Assembly: GCA_016758965.1 (NCBI GenBank)
Contig: JAEPRB010000031.1
Coordinates: 186,001-250,000 of the forward strand
Reading direction: 5' to 3'
DNA: 64,000 nucleotides
Source of the DNA: Circinella minor
Taxonomy: Eukaryota; Mucoromycota; Mucoromycetes; Mucorales; Lichtheimiaceae
The translations under genes were made by a program, and so were the position numbers. Positions within the stretch are counted from its first letter, which is position 1. Every line of letters starts with the position of its first letter. A model generated the notes under the pieces. The model saw only the letters and a program-made list of their open reading frames with translations, did no database searches and was not told the origin of the DNA. Shown piece after piece: positions 1 to 12,349 of the stretch.

Positions 1-2064
1 CGATACTCAAAATACCTGGGATATAAATATCATCTAGATAATGCACTATGTATTATTGAACCACATTCATCCTTGTCTTCTCTTACCAATACAACTCAAT
101 CGTTACATACACGCTATAATATTTACAGCAAGGAAATACCAAAAGTTTAGCACCTCAAGTGCCTCGGAACACCACTCAACTGTAATAATGATATCGATGC
201 AAACCAACTTTTCAATCAACACACTAGCAAAGCAACAGGAACCATGTCATTACTACACCGGTTGGGTATCCGTCTATGGTGTTAGTTTATATCCAGCACT
301 CGGAGTGTACCATATCTTCATCTGGCCTGTATTATAATACGATTTAGCTATCACGGCCATCTCGCCAAACATAAAGTCCAGCTCCATAGCACATAGAGAA
401 TTACGTCAAAATGAAACTCAAAGTAATAACTTCGATACTCTTTCCTACAATTGTTTGAATCTGGACATCGCAACTCAAATTTGTAACTCGCTTCTAAGAG
501 CTTCCAGTTACCATAATAGCTCCCCACCTATTAAATTTCTTTTTTTTATGGAATCAACATCAGGACTGTCCTAGTGCTTCAGCATAATCTACCGAAACAT
601 TCAATATGTGACCGAAGTGCTTTGTAAAAAGATATAAAATGAAGAAAAATAATAAACCATACAATTTTATTTGGATAAAAAATATGTAAAAAAACCCCCT
701 GGAATTTGGGTTGTGGGAGTTCTTATATTCAGGAATATTAGTTTGAATCCACAAAAAAGAAATCTTAAAATAAGCTTACGTACGAAACTGAAAAAAGGAC
801 AAATAAATGGAAGATATACATCAGCACTGCTACAGTCTATACAATTCCTTAGTATATTTATTTGAAATGAAGCATGTACATCCGATTTATATTGGGTCAA
901 ATAAGGTACAAGTAACTTAAGACGATATTTAATAGAAGAATACCTTATATATTTAAGTATATTTGTTATTGGGTTGATTGAAAAATATCAACGGGGAACC
1001 AGTTCTTAGCCCTATAAAGTATAATGAAACTGATTCATTGAGGTCAGTCATGTTTGAACAGTATCTAAATCATACGAGTAAAATAGCTACGAAAAACTGG
1101 CTTTAAAACGTGGAGCACATTTTCTTTCTATATACCCAAAATTCTTTTCTTTTTGGTGCTTTTACAACGTGCTCTTTATATTCCAATGTTTTTTTAGCAA
1201 CCTATCTGTTTCCTGTCTTTCTAAAAAAAAACTTTATTAAAGAAAAAGATTTAAAGCTTTAAAAATTTGAATTGAAATCTATATTTTTTTGGATAACCTA
1301 TTGGTCCTTAATTTTTAAACCAATCACGTCCCTTCCCAGAGGACACATCTCTTTTTTTTCATTTTTACCATATTATCTTTTCAAAATCCAATCGCTGAAT
1401 AGTCGTACTTTGTTACCGCCATATGCTAATCAATGGACTTATATCGAAAAGTTTTTAATAAGAATTCGTTCATCGGTTGTTATGTGTAGTAACTCCACCC
1501 TACTTGCTTTCCATTTGAAAAAACAAGCATACTAAGCGTTTTTTAATACAGCACCATTCATTATAATCGCATTTTGACAGAATAAACACCGCCACTACAT
1601 ACCTCGTTTTTCTTTATAGTAAAATTGAGGTTTTAACCAAACAAAAAGAAATTTCTGTTCAGATTACATGATAACCACCAGCTGTTTCTCTGCTAGTCAC
1701 TCCATTCCTTTAACTTACTGTTTTTCTTTCTTCCATCTATAATCATCAAATAAAAGAAGTTTTGGGGAATGAGACTGGTCAGAGCGTAATAGAAAGCGGG
1801 GATGGGTTTTTTTCTCCACCAGCAGAGATCAAAAACACCCCATGCATATCTCAGAAAAAAAAAAGATCTTTTTGCAAAGATCAGCAAGCGGACATGAAAA
1901 GCGGTGATTCATGCTGCTACACGGCAACAGCATCATGATGACTGATTGGACCAAAAAACTTGTAAGCCACCGCTTCTCCCAATTTGTATATCTGTTCAGA
2001 CCATCAAGTTCGTGTTGTTCTCCGTCTCCTTTTCACTTTTCATATTAAATTTAAATAATATACA
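1..2064. other. Intergenic, no convincing gene
   Basis: AT-rich DNA with no intact gene that I can support. A 98-codon ORF at 41-337 on the plus strand has no recognisable motif. On the minus strand, positions 20-46 read VHYLDDIYI, which resembles the YxDD core of a reverse transcriptase, but flanking stops make it at best a decayed retroelement fragment cut by the window edge. The last 150 bases before 2065 are the SHMT promoter and leader, with an inverted CCAAT box near 1945. Confidence 0.5.
1945..1949 (-). promoter_or_regulatory. Possible inverted CCAAT box upstream of SHMT
   Basis: ATTGG on the plus strand, about 115 bases before the SHMT start codon. This is the usual distance for a CCAAT-binding (HAP) complex site. 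It is a five-base match in AT-rich DNA, so chance is possible. Confidence 0.25.
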
Positions 2065-3585
2065 ATGGCCGTCAAGTCCGTCGATCCCTGGAATACCTGT
2101 CTTAACACCACCCTCGAACAAGAGGACAAGGAAATCTTTAACATTGTCGAAAACGAAAAGTTGAGACAATGGTCTGGTTTGGAACTCATTGCTTCTGAGG
2201 TAAAGTATTAATAAAAGTGAAAGGAAACAATAGAGTATATAAAACAGGAGGCCGGGGATAATGGAAAAGAAGAAGGGAAGACTTGTTGTGATTCTGATAT
2301 GTGTAAAATTATATAGAACTTTACTTCCCAAGCTGTTATTGAAGCCAATGGTACTCCTTTAACTAACAAGTACTCTGAAGGTCTTCCTGGTGCTCGTTAC
2401 TATGGTGGTAACGAGTTCATTGATGAACTTGAAGAACTCTGCCGCAAGCGTGCCTTGGATGCCTTTGGTTTGAACCCTGAACAATGGGGTGTTAATGTTC
2501 AACCTTACTCTGGTAGTACAGCTAACTTTGCTGCTTTGACTGCGTTGATTCAACCTCAAGATCGTTTGATGGGTTTGGACTTGCCTTCTGGTGGTCATTT
2601 GACCCACGGTTATCAAACCAACAAAAAGAAGATCTCTTCTTCTTCCATTTATTTCCAATCCATGCCTTATCAAGTTGACCCTGCCACTGGTTTGATTGAC
2701 TACAAGCGTTTGGAAGAAAATGCTGCCTTGTTCCGCCCCAAGCTTCTCATTTGCGGTGCTTCGGCCTACCCACGTGAATTTGAGTATGACACCATGCGCC
2801 GCATTGCCGACCAACATGGTGCTTACTTGATGTGTGATATGGCTCATATTTCTGGTTTGATTGCTGGTAAGCAAGCCATCTCTCCCTTCGACTACTGTGA
2901 TGTAGTCACTACCACTACTCACAAGACTCTTCGTGGCCCCCGTGCTGGTTTGATCTTCTTCCGTCGTGACAAGGGTGATGGCCTTGAAGGTCGTGTTAAC
3001 CAAGCTGTTTTCCCCTCATGCCAAGGTGGTCCCCACAACAACACCATTGCTGCTGTTGCTGTTGCTCTTAAGCAAGCTGGCTCCCCTGAATTCAAGGAAT
3101 ACGCCAAGCAAGTTATTGCTAATGCTCAAAAGCTTGCTGAAACCTTGATTGGTTTCGGTTACCGTTTGTCCAGTAATGGTACCTCCAACCATTTGATTCT
3201 TTGGGATTTGAAGCCCCAAAAGTTGACCGGCTCCAAGGTTGAACGTATTTGTGATATGGTTCACATCACCATCAACAAGAACTCCATTGCCGGCGACAAA
3301 TCTGCTGTCACTCCTGGAGGTGTTCGTTTGGGTGCCAACGCACTTACCTCGCGTTCCATGAAAGAAGAGGATATGGTCAAGGTTGGTGAATACTTGCACC
3401 GCACTGTCCAAATCGCTCTTAAGGTTCAAGAACAAGCTGGTTCCAAATTGATGAAGGACTTTGTTGCTGCATGTGAAGGAAACGAAGAAATTGCTCAACT
3501 CAAGAAGGAAGTTGTTGAATTTGCTCGTGGTTTCCCCATGCCTGGTTTTGATCCCACTACCATTAAGGCCACTGTGACCATCTAA
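2065..3585 (+). CDS. SHM2: Serine hydroxymethyltransferase, probably cytosolic
   Basis: Interconverts serine plus tetrahydrofolate with glycine plus 5,10-methylene-tetrahydrofolate, the main entry to the one-carbon pool. It is a PLP enzyme. Two exons, 2065-2199 and 2317-3585, are joined by a 117-nt GT-AG intron and give 467 residues, the normal length for a eukaryotic SHMT. The start ATG gives [10 protein letters not shown] with no obvious mitochondrial presequence, so I infer the cytosolic isozyme. Visible motifs: [17 protein letters not shown] spanning the intron, [17 protein letters not shown], the MAHISGLIA block, and the PLP-lysine block [13 protein letters not shown] with the Schiff-base lysine near residue 248. 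Codon use is richer in C-ending codons than its neighbours, as expected for a highly expressed gene. No other gene lies close. Confidence 0.96.
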
Positions 3586-4705
3586 GTTGATGAAAAAAGT
3601 TAATATTTTTCTATTCTACCCATTCCCTTTTTCTTCCCGTGCCCTTGAATATATATAATAATTGAAAAAAAAAATCTTCTCGTTCTATTATTTCCTTATC
3701 CCGTTTGCATTTTTTTAAGCCAAGTTCAACACGGCGATTACATATATCTTCTCATTGTATAAAGTTCCTTCAACACAAATTTTGTATAAATTATAAACTT
3801 TCTTTTTTTTTTCTTTTTTTTTCCAAAATACATATAAAGAAAAAGATTATTTCAAAACTATAAAAAGCTTTTTACCAGTGTTGTAAAAATTATATTTGGA
3901 CATGTCAGAAATCTTGAGGTAACACCAAAAGAGGGTTCGTGCACTTGGTACAAGGTTACCAGTCCAATTTTCCCACTTTAGCAATGCTGGCCATAATCGT
4001 GATATGAGTTCAATTTGGCCAGTGGGTGCTTTGATATTTTCAGTTCTGTTAGCATCAAACTTTGGTGAAACGAATATACGTGCAACACTTAGCCATTATC
4101 GTACTTTTTTTTCGTTTGTTCTGAAAGATTAAGGAACAATCATTAATTACCACTTGTAATTTATTTTTCCAATTATACGCGAATTTTATCACCTACTTCA
4201 TCTACTTTGCCTATTTCCCAAAATTTATTTGATAATCTTAAAAAGTTTAAACGCTCGGACCTATTCTTTTAGTTTATCATCTCCCCCCAATTACCAAATA
4301 ATAATTATCCGCTCACTTTACTTACCGTCGTGTGAACGTCCGCCTGAAGCCTATTCATTCAGAAGTAAATTATGGTTACATAAAAGATAGTTTGCGTGTG
4401 CGGGTAGATCAACCTAACCAGGGTAAAAAAAATATATTACACCTAATTCTTTTTCTTTTTCTGCTGCTCTTTGCAAATCATTCCCTTTCTTGTCTTAATC
4501 TCTCATATTCGTTTCTGCAAGTGTGTTTTTTTTTTCTTTTTTTTTCTTCCTCCTCCTGCTGCCCCAATTATCGGATTTTGTAAGTCCCGAGATCGTGTAG
4601 ATCTTATGTCTGTGCGCGCGCATTCGTAATTGATTTTTATTTGGCTAGTCACACTTATTTATATTTTTTATATACGGTAGATCGTCGATATTATACAGAA
4701 TATAT
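3586..4705. other. Intergenic: SHMT 3' region and possible promoter
   Basis: Begins with the T-rich SHMT 3' flank. From about 4430 to 4580 it is strongly pyrimidine-rich, ending in cttcctcctcctgctgcccc, the kind of tract that precedes transcription starts elsewhere in this window. A consensus-like GTAAGT at about 4580 could be a 5'-UTR intron donor. I see no supported gene here. Confidence 0.4.
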
Positions 4706-5089
4706 AATGTTATTTTGCCGACTATTAAAAGACCCTCGTCCAAATAATCCTCGTCCGCCACGTCGCCCTTCACCTTCACCGGCACCACCGACACCGCCAG
4801 CAACTCGAGGATCTGGAGACACTTGTCATAGTAATAGTGGCAGCAGCGATAACTCTGCTGCTTTAAGACGAAACACAACATATAAAATATTCACTAGCAA
4901 TGATGACCATAACAAAAACACAGATCAAAGAGGACAAGATCAACGCAGTATTCATGGTATTAGCAACAGTAATAATACCCCAGGTGAAAATGAGCGATAT
5001 CGTCGAATATTAATCTCCCGGCCCATATTGTATTTTAAAACAAAACTCTGTAATGTAATTTGCGTTCCAATATCATCGACGACATTATA
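4706..5089 (+). CDS. Hypothetical proline/serine/asparagine-rich protein, weak
   Basis: An ORF of about 127 codons from the ATG at 4706; an in-frame codon at 4641 is less likely as start. The first third is proline/arginine-rich (DPRPNNPRPPRRPSPSPAP), followed by Ser/Asn/Thr/Asp-rich low-complexity sequence. No domain is recognisable. Support is limited to an upstream pyrimidine tract and TATA-like sequence and to the long open frame in AT-rich DNA. Against it, the minus strand over the same bases is also open for 78 codons. It may be a lineage-specific disordered protein, one exon of a larger gene, or a decayed gene. Confidence 0.3.
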
Positions 5090-5902
5090 ACAGTTAACAT
5101 ATATAAATATATATATATATATAGTTCAATCATATGCATCTCAAACTTATGTTTTTATACATTACATTTTTCCTATCTCAACAGACATACCCTCCTTCAA
5201 TAATTATCTCCCCCCCCCCTAAAAAAAAGGACTATTTAAACAGTTCTGTTAATCGTATGTTAAATTTCTTCCTATTTATTAATATTGATCTTTTTACCGA
5301 CGCAAAAAAAAAACGCCTTTCAGGCAACTATCAAACTTTATAAAAAAGAACTACTATTTTTAAAAAAATATAAAATGACTAAAAAAGTAATCGAGATTTT
5401 TTCCCTCTCAGTGCGTGTATATATACAAAAGAAAAAAGTTTTTAAGTATAGTAAGATAAATGACAGATGAAAAGGAAATTACGTGGACACAGAAACAGGT
5501 AAGGCACTGTGAACATCGTGCTCAATTACCGATCTAGATGGACTTTCTATTTACTGTTTAACAAAATATTTCGTTCCCTAAGAGCGACGTTTTTTTTAAA
5601 GTTTTATTTGACTATGCCTAAATTATTTAATCTTTCTTACCCCTTCCAAAGTAGTCTCTTTCTTTTTTATATCGTCGGATAGCAATAGGCCAAGCATTTT
5701 ATTATGGCCTCCAATTCTTATTTTTTTTTTGTTAATAGGACCAAGTCTATTCTTACATTTGTTAGCCAAGCAGCCCAATTACTTCTGCTTTTTAAAAAAC
5801 CAAGAATAGCAGTAAAACGCCTAATCAATAATCCGCCGGTTATTATTATAAAAAAAAAGAGCTTTTTTCTCTCTCATTTTTTTTTACATTACGAAGTATG
5901 TG

Positions 5903-6172
5903 ATGCATGTGGGTTGTACGGTTAATATAGAAGCGAATAAAGAAATTTTAAACATATTTTCATCTAAAGAAGATGGTGTTTTCAGTACAACTAAGATGTG
6001 TGGTACCATAAGTATTTCATGTGTTCAACTTACCAGTGAATAAACTACAGAAGAGCTAAAAATATTCGCCGAAAAGCGGACAATGCATTCATTCATTGAG
6101 AGTCTTACTGAAGTGATCCTTAAAAGAAATCAGGTTGAAAGAAAGAACGAAAGAAAAGTATTGGAAACCTAA
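5903..6172 (+). pseudogene. Coding relic with one in-frame stop, unknown family
   Basis: From the ATG at 5903 one frame reads 46 codons, meets TAA at 6041, then continues 42 more protein-like codons to a second TAA at 6170. Segments such as NIEANKEILNIFSSKEDGVF and AEKRTMHSFIESLTEVILKR have balanced composition with charged helical character, unlike random AT-rich translation. No family is recognised. It could be a pseudogene or two chance ORFs in the same frame. Confidence 0.35.
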
Positions 6173-7017
6173 TATGTAGCCCAATCTATTTTTTCTTTGT
6201 ATGTATTATGTGTAATGCTTCCCAATATCATTGTTAATAGAATTCTTAAAAGAGGGAAAATGGGAAGAAGAAAAATAAATCGGTCTAGCCCAAAATCTCC
6301 TTTTTTCATTCTAATGTTGAACACAGACATACGCTTTCTGTAAATATGTTTGCTATTGATTGTGTGTGCTTGGGTTTTTTTTTTTTTTTTTTGGTCTCTA
6401 AATAATTATATTTTCAGTTTAGTTACAACTTTGAAACTTGCTTGTATCTGCACACTAAATATAATAAGAACTGACTAATTGGTAAGTTAGTCCGATAGTG
6501 TTTTCAACGCTTTTTATTATTCCCAAGAATAATCATTACATATAACACTTTGCTGACGGACCGTTACTCAGCACAAGTTCCATTCCAGTAATCAAAAAAA
6601 GGGAAAATAAGAGCGTCAGAGGGATAGTGGGCATAAAGTAAAAGGCGCAGTTTAGAATAGAATCCCATCTGCTCAACAACGTGCAAGAAAATACAAAAAA
6701 ATAAAAAATAAAAATAAACAGGACAAAGAAAAGAGAGGAAAGTGAATATCATTAGTATCACATTTAAGAAGAACATTTGATATCAAAAATCGTTTATGGC
6801 TGTACATGCACACAAGCACATTCTCTGTCCATCTCCTCCCCCAACTATTGATATGAGTCCAAATAATTATATTTGCTCATCTGAACGATTTTTTTGTTCT
6901 TAATATCCATTTCCGGATTAACTCGGCGCCCAACTTCTTTATATAATTATTGAAGTGCATTCATTCCGTCTCCGAAGGACTTTCTTTTATTTTATGGTGT
7001 TGAAGCTTATTCAATAA

Positions 7018-7170
7018 AAGAATACTATCATTTTAGATGCAGCTGAATATCAACATCTAAACATTACTGATTGCTTATTTTTTGATACTACTAAAGAAAG
7101 GTTGAGTTCATCTAGATATGAATATATTGTATTGCTCACAGTTAGCCTAAATCACATGAGGCGTTGTTAA
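7018..7170 (+). pseudogene. Short coding relic, unknown family
   Basis: A stop-to-stop frame of 50 codons including DCLFFDTTKERLSSSRYEYI. It has no start signal and no recognised domain. It overlaps, tail to tail, an equally protein-like fragment on the other strand. Supported only by composition. Confidence 0.25.
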
Positions 7171-7269
7171 GGGCGCCTTCCAAGTCGTATTACCTTCACC
7201 CCCATAATGATAACCAACGGAAAAATCTTTCTCAGCAAGGCAGTCAACCACGCTAGACGGAATTCCCAT
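7147..7269 (-). pseudogene. Short coding relic, unknown family
   Basis: Forty codons from an ATG at 7269 to TAG, including DFSVGYHYGGEGNTTWKAPL. This Gly/Tyr/Trp-bearing composition is unlike chance translation of DNA this AT-rich, and the local bases are less AT-rich than the surroundings. I do not recognise the family. Probably the end of a larger decayed gene. Confidence 0.3.
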
Positions 7270-7602
7270 TTATCACACAAACTTCCATGTTCACTCATTA
7301 CTTTATTATTGTACACATCCGGTATTTGACCTTTTTAGTACCAAATCATAAATATCGATTACGTGGACCCAGCTAAAAATAATAGTAATAAATAAAAGAT
7401 TTTCCTTTTTCAGTCACTTTTACGCTCGATCTTACTCTTATGTTCTTCTTTTCCTATACAAACTTCGAATATTCCTCAAAAAGATATACTAAAAACACCT
7501 ATTGTCTAATATACGCAGAATAATTACTATAATACAGTTCCCAATAAAATCTGATCAGTTTTTACCAAAAACTTCGACAAAAAGAAACACAAAAGTTAAG
7601 CA

Positions 7603-7932
7603 CTACCCATCTCTTTTGACCAACTTATGCATAACGTAAACGCCAGGCTGGCGATCTAAAACAAAGCACCAAAATAATAGAGCTATTGTGAACTCGGCTA
7701 TTTCCTCATCAAGAAAGTGCCCTCCAGGTATATTGAAAAGAGGAGATAAACAATAGTGTAATTTATTCGCAAGACGTACGTTTAAAAAGTAGGTTAGCAG
7801 GAAGTAGCTTTCAAAGAATAACTGTTGTTGCTCAGTGTGGCGTGTTTTGTAAAACTCTTTGTTGTTTACATCGGATAATAACTTATCTTGTATTAGTATT
7901 CCTCTTTGGCAGTGTCTATCATTATGAAGTCG
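7603..7932 (-). pseudogene. 109-codon open coding relic without start codon, unknown family
   Basis: Open from stop to stop for 109 codons with no ATG near its beginning, so it behaves like an internal or last exon or the tail of a truncated gene. It contains KEFYKTRHTEQQQLFFESYF, LFNIPGGHFLDEEIAEFTIA and LDRQPGVYVMHKLVKRDG. Its 5' end abuts TAG at 7933. The sequence is clearly more protein-like than its surroundings. No family recognised. A transposon-encoded protein or a remnant of a host gene are both possible. Confidence 0.45.
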
Positions 7933-8138
7933 CTATGTTGTGTAATATGTCAGACTACTAGCTATTATGTTTGAGCAGATTCATGTTTGTGAATATAGTG
8001 CAATAGTTTGGTCATAGGGTGACGTAAAATAGTCTACATATCGAAACTTCTTCCTGCTGTCTTATTGTACTTTTTACATAGTGATGTGCGTTTTATTGCT
8101 GCAATGGAAAAATATGTTTAGATTTTTTTTAGCAAGTA

Positions 8139-8340
8139 TCAATTTAGCTTTTGATATTGCTGATCTTCGTCATGATTTCGTATCTTCAACTTAAAGTAGA
8201 CTAGGATAAAAGAAATCAGGTTCCTTGCGGTAAAGGGAATAAAAGGGACTTGGCAGAATCGTGAGCTGTTTATTGGTCGCAAGCCGTATACATACGTTGT
8301 GCAAACAGTCCACGTTACCTTCAAGATAGTTTAGTTAGTA
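8139..8340 (-). pseudogene. Coding-like fragment, two plausible frames
   Basis: A 61-codon open frame containing NSSRFCQVPFIPFTARNL. A second overlapping frame reads CLHNVCIRLATNKQLTILP and is open for about 40 codons. Both look protein-like, consistent with a frameshifted relic. No family recognised. Confidence 0.25.
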
Positions 8341-9974
8341 GACGAGTTATATTCTTATTGCTCTTTTCAATCAAGTGTGCAAAACATTATGAAAATTTTG
8401 GGCATATGTATGTACCATAAAAAATATGACTGTAATAGGAAGAAAAAAAATTCCCTGCAGGTTTTCTCTTGAACTTTGAAATCAAAACAATGTTTGTTTG
8501 GAGAGTGGAGATTCAAAGTGCCTGCCTCTTCTCCTCCAACTCCATCTCCGAGTTAAACTTTTCTTCTTATTTAAAAACTATACAAGAGAAAGTAGTGAGA
8601 AAAAACTAATATGTAGACGTTTAAGTCGTAAATTAATTAACATAGATATATAGCTATCTAATTGGTACTACTATAGTGATACTACAGAATTTTGTAATTT
8701 TTCGTGACGCGGAACAGGGGAAGAAATTAACGAAGAAATTACCTAGTATACAAACTAATGTAAATTACCACTTCATTTTTTTTTGTTATATCTCAGTGGC
8801 TCTGAATATTAGATGAATACATTGTGCCTTTAAGTTGCCCTTTGCTTAGATTTAAAAGTAAATGCCCTTTACGTAGAAATCATACTATTATTTTCGATTA
8901 CAATAAACACAGTTAAAACAGATACTATTGAACATATTTATTAAACTGAAGCATCAGTTTTATGGAAAATCGAACTGTTTACATAATATGTGTCTAGCTC
9001 AGTGTATTAGGTTCCTTTCGCGCTATTACGTAGCTCACAGGCTAATAATATATGTTGCTGTATATGGTAAAAAAAAAAACTCTAGACATAGAAACTTTCA
9101 GCGGCGCTTATAACTTAAAAAGAGAGAGAGAGACAGAAAAAATACATGAACCGATGGGTCAACCACGAGACCCAAAACACGCTTTATTTTTACTTATTTA
9201 AAGACTGAATGAGTAATTATGACATTTGAATATTACAAAGTAACTGATGAGTTCTTGTTACAAGAAAATTATACAATGGACAGATATTAATTTTCAGCTT
9301 GGGACATATGCTTTTCCCCCGATGGCGGATTTTATAAAATAGATTATCCATGACTTGCCCCAACTAACCCCTCCCCAGCTCACCAAGTTCAAAATAAGGT
9401 GCATTAAGTTGAAAATTATAATATGTTAACGGTTAATAAAGATGTTGTAGCAGATATTCGAAACGTCGTCTAATTTTGAAGTAAACTGACATCTCGTTTA
9501 TAGTACGTATCACACATGTTACACGACTGTTGTACAGCATTACTACAGCTTTTTTCAAGAAGTTCTTCGAAACTCTTCTAGACCTTTAAAACGGCCAATG
9601 AAGCTTGTAAATTATAGATGGTATCATCACCTTACAAGAGAACTTTAGTAACGCACCCTTAATATGTAAAATTTTGAGTAAAACAAAAAGTAGCAAAATG
9701 TAAAAAATTATAAAATTTTGTTCCTGTGGATTAAAAAGTGGCGATCTTTCGATCAACATCGTGGAGAAGTATTGTGACACAGTGTATCATAACTCGATTT
9801 TTTTTTTTTTTTGGTAAAAAACTGACAAAGTCCGCCAATCAACGCGCTCAAAAGCTTAAAAAAGTTACCAAAAATGGAAGGTAACGACGAATAAATACTG
9901 AATTGTGAGGGTTTGAGACAATATTACACATTGCTCTTTTTCTCAATTATTTTACCATGAATCATTCCAATTAA

Positions 9975-10211
9975 AATCAACTTGCTAAGCGTGGCTGAGG
10001 CCGTCCGAGAAAAACTGATCAGGAGCAGAATCTTGCAGCATCAATATCTGCCGGATCAAATGGTTAATCTTCAGGCGATCTGCCAAACAATCTCTCCATT
10101 ACTCATCCTTCGAGTGAATTGGATGAAATTGATCTTACCCTTGATTTCTTGTATAGAAACAAAAGGCCAACTACGACTTTAGCTTATAAACAGCCATTAG
10201 TTCAATGGAAG
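9975..10211 (+). pseudogene. Broken AT-hook-type coding relic
   Basis: One frame reads NQLAKRG, TGA, GRPRKTDQEQNLAASISAG, TAA, then SSGDLPNNLS through LDFLYRNKRPTTTLAYKQPL to QWK, followed directly by GTAGTC, which could be an old splice donor. If the TGA at 9996 was CGA, the segment would be a KRGRGRPRK AT-hook, the minor-groove binding motif. The RPTTTLAYKQPLVQW part resembles the N-terminal arm of tyrosine-recombinase/Gcr1-like proteins common in Mucorales, but that is from memory and weak. Two in-frame stops in about 75 codons make it a pseudogene or an element remnant. Confidence 0.5.
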
Positions 10212-10839
10212 GTAGTCTATTTTGCTGTTTCATTTGAAAGTTGCTACAAACACGCTAGTTTTTATAATTTGACATGCAAATGTATGCACTATATATGCAA
10301 TTACTATATGGACATATATCCATCAGCATTTCCGATCATCACGTATATAAGTCATATAAATTCTGTAGCTTAACTCTAAATACGTTATAAATGATGATCG
10401 TTTGAGTTTAGTTAAGAAATTTGGTTTCGTATCTTGTCCAACATAAATTGTATGAGCATACAGTAATAGAGCGGACTCTATGGTGTTTATACCAATTATG
10501 TAATATATTAGTAAGACTTGACATAACAAAGGCGCTATAATGTGTTGTTTATTAGATCTTTTTATTTGATATGTACAAGATAAAAGCTGCCCACAAACCT
10601 GAAAAATAAAAAACTAGTTTTTTTTTGCTCATTTCATCTTTTGGATGAACTAAAATAACACCTTTATTTTCTTTGTAATTGGTTTATTTGTTGCTCTACG
10701 ATTTCATTATTTATCAAACATGGTCCATTATGTATGTCGTTTCGATTGTCGAGCCATATGAGTAAAGTGCTACTTGAATATAATTAATAAAATTTATAAA
10801 TGTTGCAATTATTTATTAACCAATCTGGGAAATACATGT

Positions 10840-11017
10840 TCATTGATAATGTAAATATTGCATAATTTGATATTGTTCAGCTTGGATCTGTAAGATACCG
10901 GCATCTTCTTCATTGATCTCTTGGATACCTTCTTCTTCATCATCATCATCGCTGATTGTTATTTCAGGAGATTGGAATATCAGTGAATTTATTAAAAAAT
11001 AGTTGTTGTGGTCGTTG
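10840..11017 (-). pseudogene. C-terminal coding exon relic with acidic run
   Basis: Reads from a possible 3' splice site (AACAG at 11018-11022) through EITISDDDDEEEGIQEINEE and QIQAEQYQIMQYLHYQ to a TGA. There are about 58 codons with no internal stop and strong protein composition. No matching upstream exon could be assembled. It may be the last exon of a decayed gene; the family is unknown. Confidence 0.4.
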
Positions 11018-12349
11018 CTGTTCCGTTTAGAAGCAAAAAAAAAAATGACATGTCGTTACGGATTGTTAGGTAGTTTAGCAATATGATTATAAGTCTTTTA
11101 TATTCCATTTGTCAACATCCAAAATATGGAAATCTTCCATACATGGCTTGGGTTTTTTTTTTCAGATTTTTTATAAATAAATAATAAAAACAAAGAAGTA
11201 TAGAACATATTCGCTGTGCTATTTTTACATTGCTTCTTAATTGACCAAAAACATTTTTTTATTCTTTATTATTACCTTAATTTATTATCCTTGATGGTAT
11301 TATTTATTCATTGTAAGAAATGATCTTCTCAATCCTTGTAATAATTTCATCTTCGGGGGTGAAATCTTTTCATTCTTATTTTATTATACATAGGAGGTAT
11401 ACATTTGCCTTAGCTATTTTTTTTATCACTATCTTTTCTTCAAATATATTCTATAAATATATAAATTATTCTTATTGATCTTATCACTCTAAAAGTAGTA
11501 TTTATTGTCATCATTAGTGGTTTCGGCATAGACGAGCGAAAAATTGAACCAACATTTTAGAATTTAATTTTAGTTAACACAAAAAGACATCGCGTCTTGT
11601 TTATTCTTTTCCCTCTTATTTTTCTTTTTAACATTATTCCGAAGGTCTTGCTACCAATGTAAGCGTAACACTATATTAATTTTGTTATATGTTAAGATTT
11701 AATTATAAGAAAGAATTAATCGGTCATGCACTGCCCTACTTTACTTGATAACCAGCTGTGAAATCCGGTGATCGCTAAACGCCATTTTCATAATAAATTA
11801 TTAGCTAGATATCATATACACCTCCTGTTCTCTGATTCTGAATAATTATACTACGTACATTTCTTTTAATAGGGACATCATTCTTTTTAATAAAACAAGA
11901 GCTTTTCAAATTAAAAAATAAATAAATCTTTACTTCTCTGATTTCTTGTTTGATGCAAGATTAAAAAAAAACCCGTCTTGTAACAGCATAGATAGGTTAC
12001 CAATCCAATCACGCGAATTAAGATTTGAGCATAACAAAGAAGTTGTTTCTTTTAATTCTCCTACTTCTTATTTGAGACGTGACCATAATAATAGACCAGT
12101 GAATAACATGTTGTTAACTTGTCTATACCAAAAAGATAGCATATCTAATTGACCACATGTTGTCAGGAGAATAGATGGAAAATTGAAGTTGAATCAAAAA
12201 AGTTATATAAAGGCAGATTATTTCACAGCAAAAAAAAAGAACCTTAACAAACATCTCTTCTTCTCTTGACAAACACAACAGACACACACAAGTGCGCGTT
12301 TTTTTTGTGCCAGCTCGTCCAATGAAGTGTAATTATATTTATTTACCTC

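Noticed and set aside
2359..3003. 214-codon minus-strand ORF and other long antisense frames over the SHMT gene
   Set aside because: Shadows of a strongly biased coding sequence; the plus strand is clearly SHMT.
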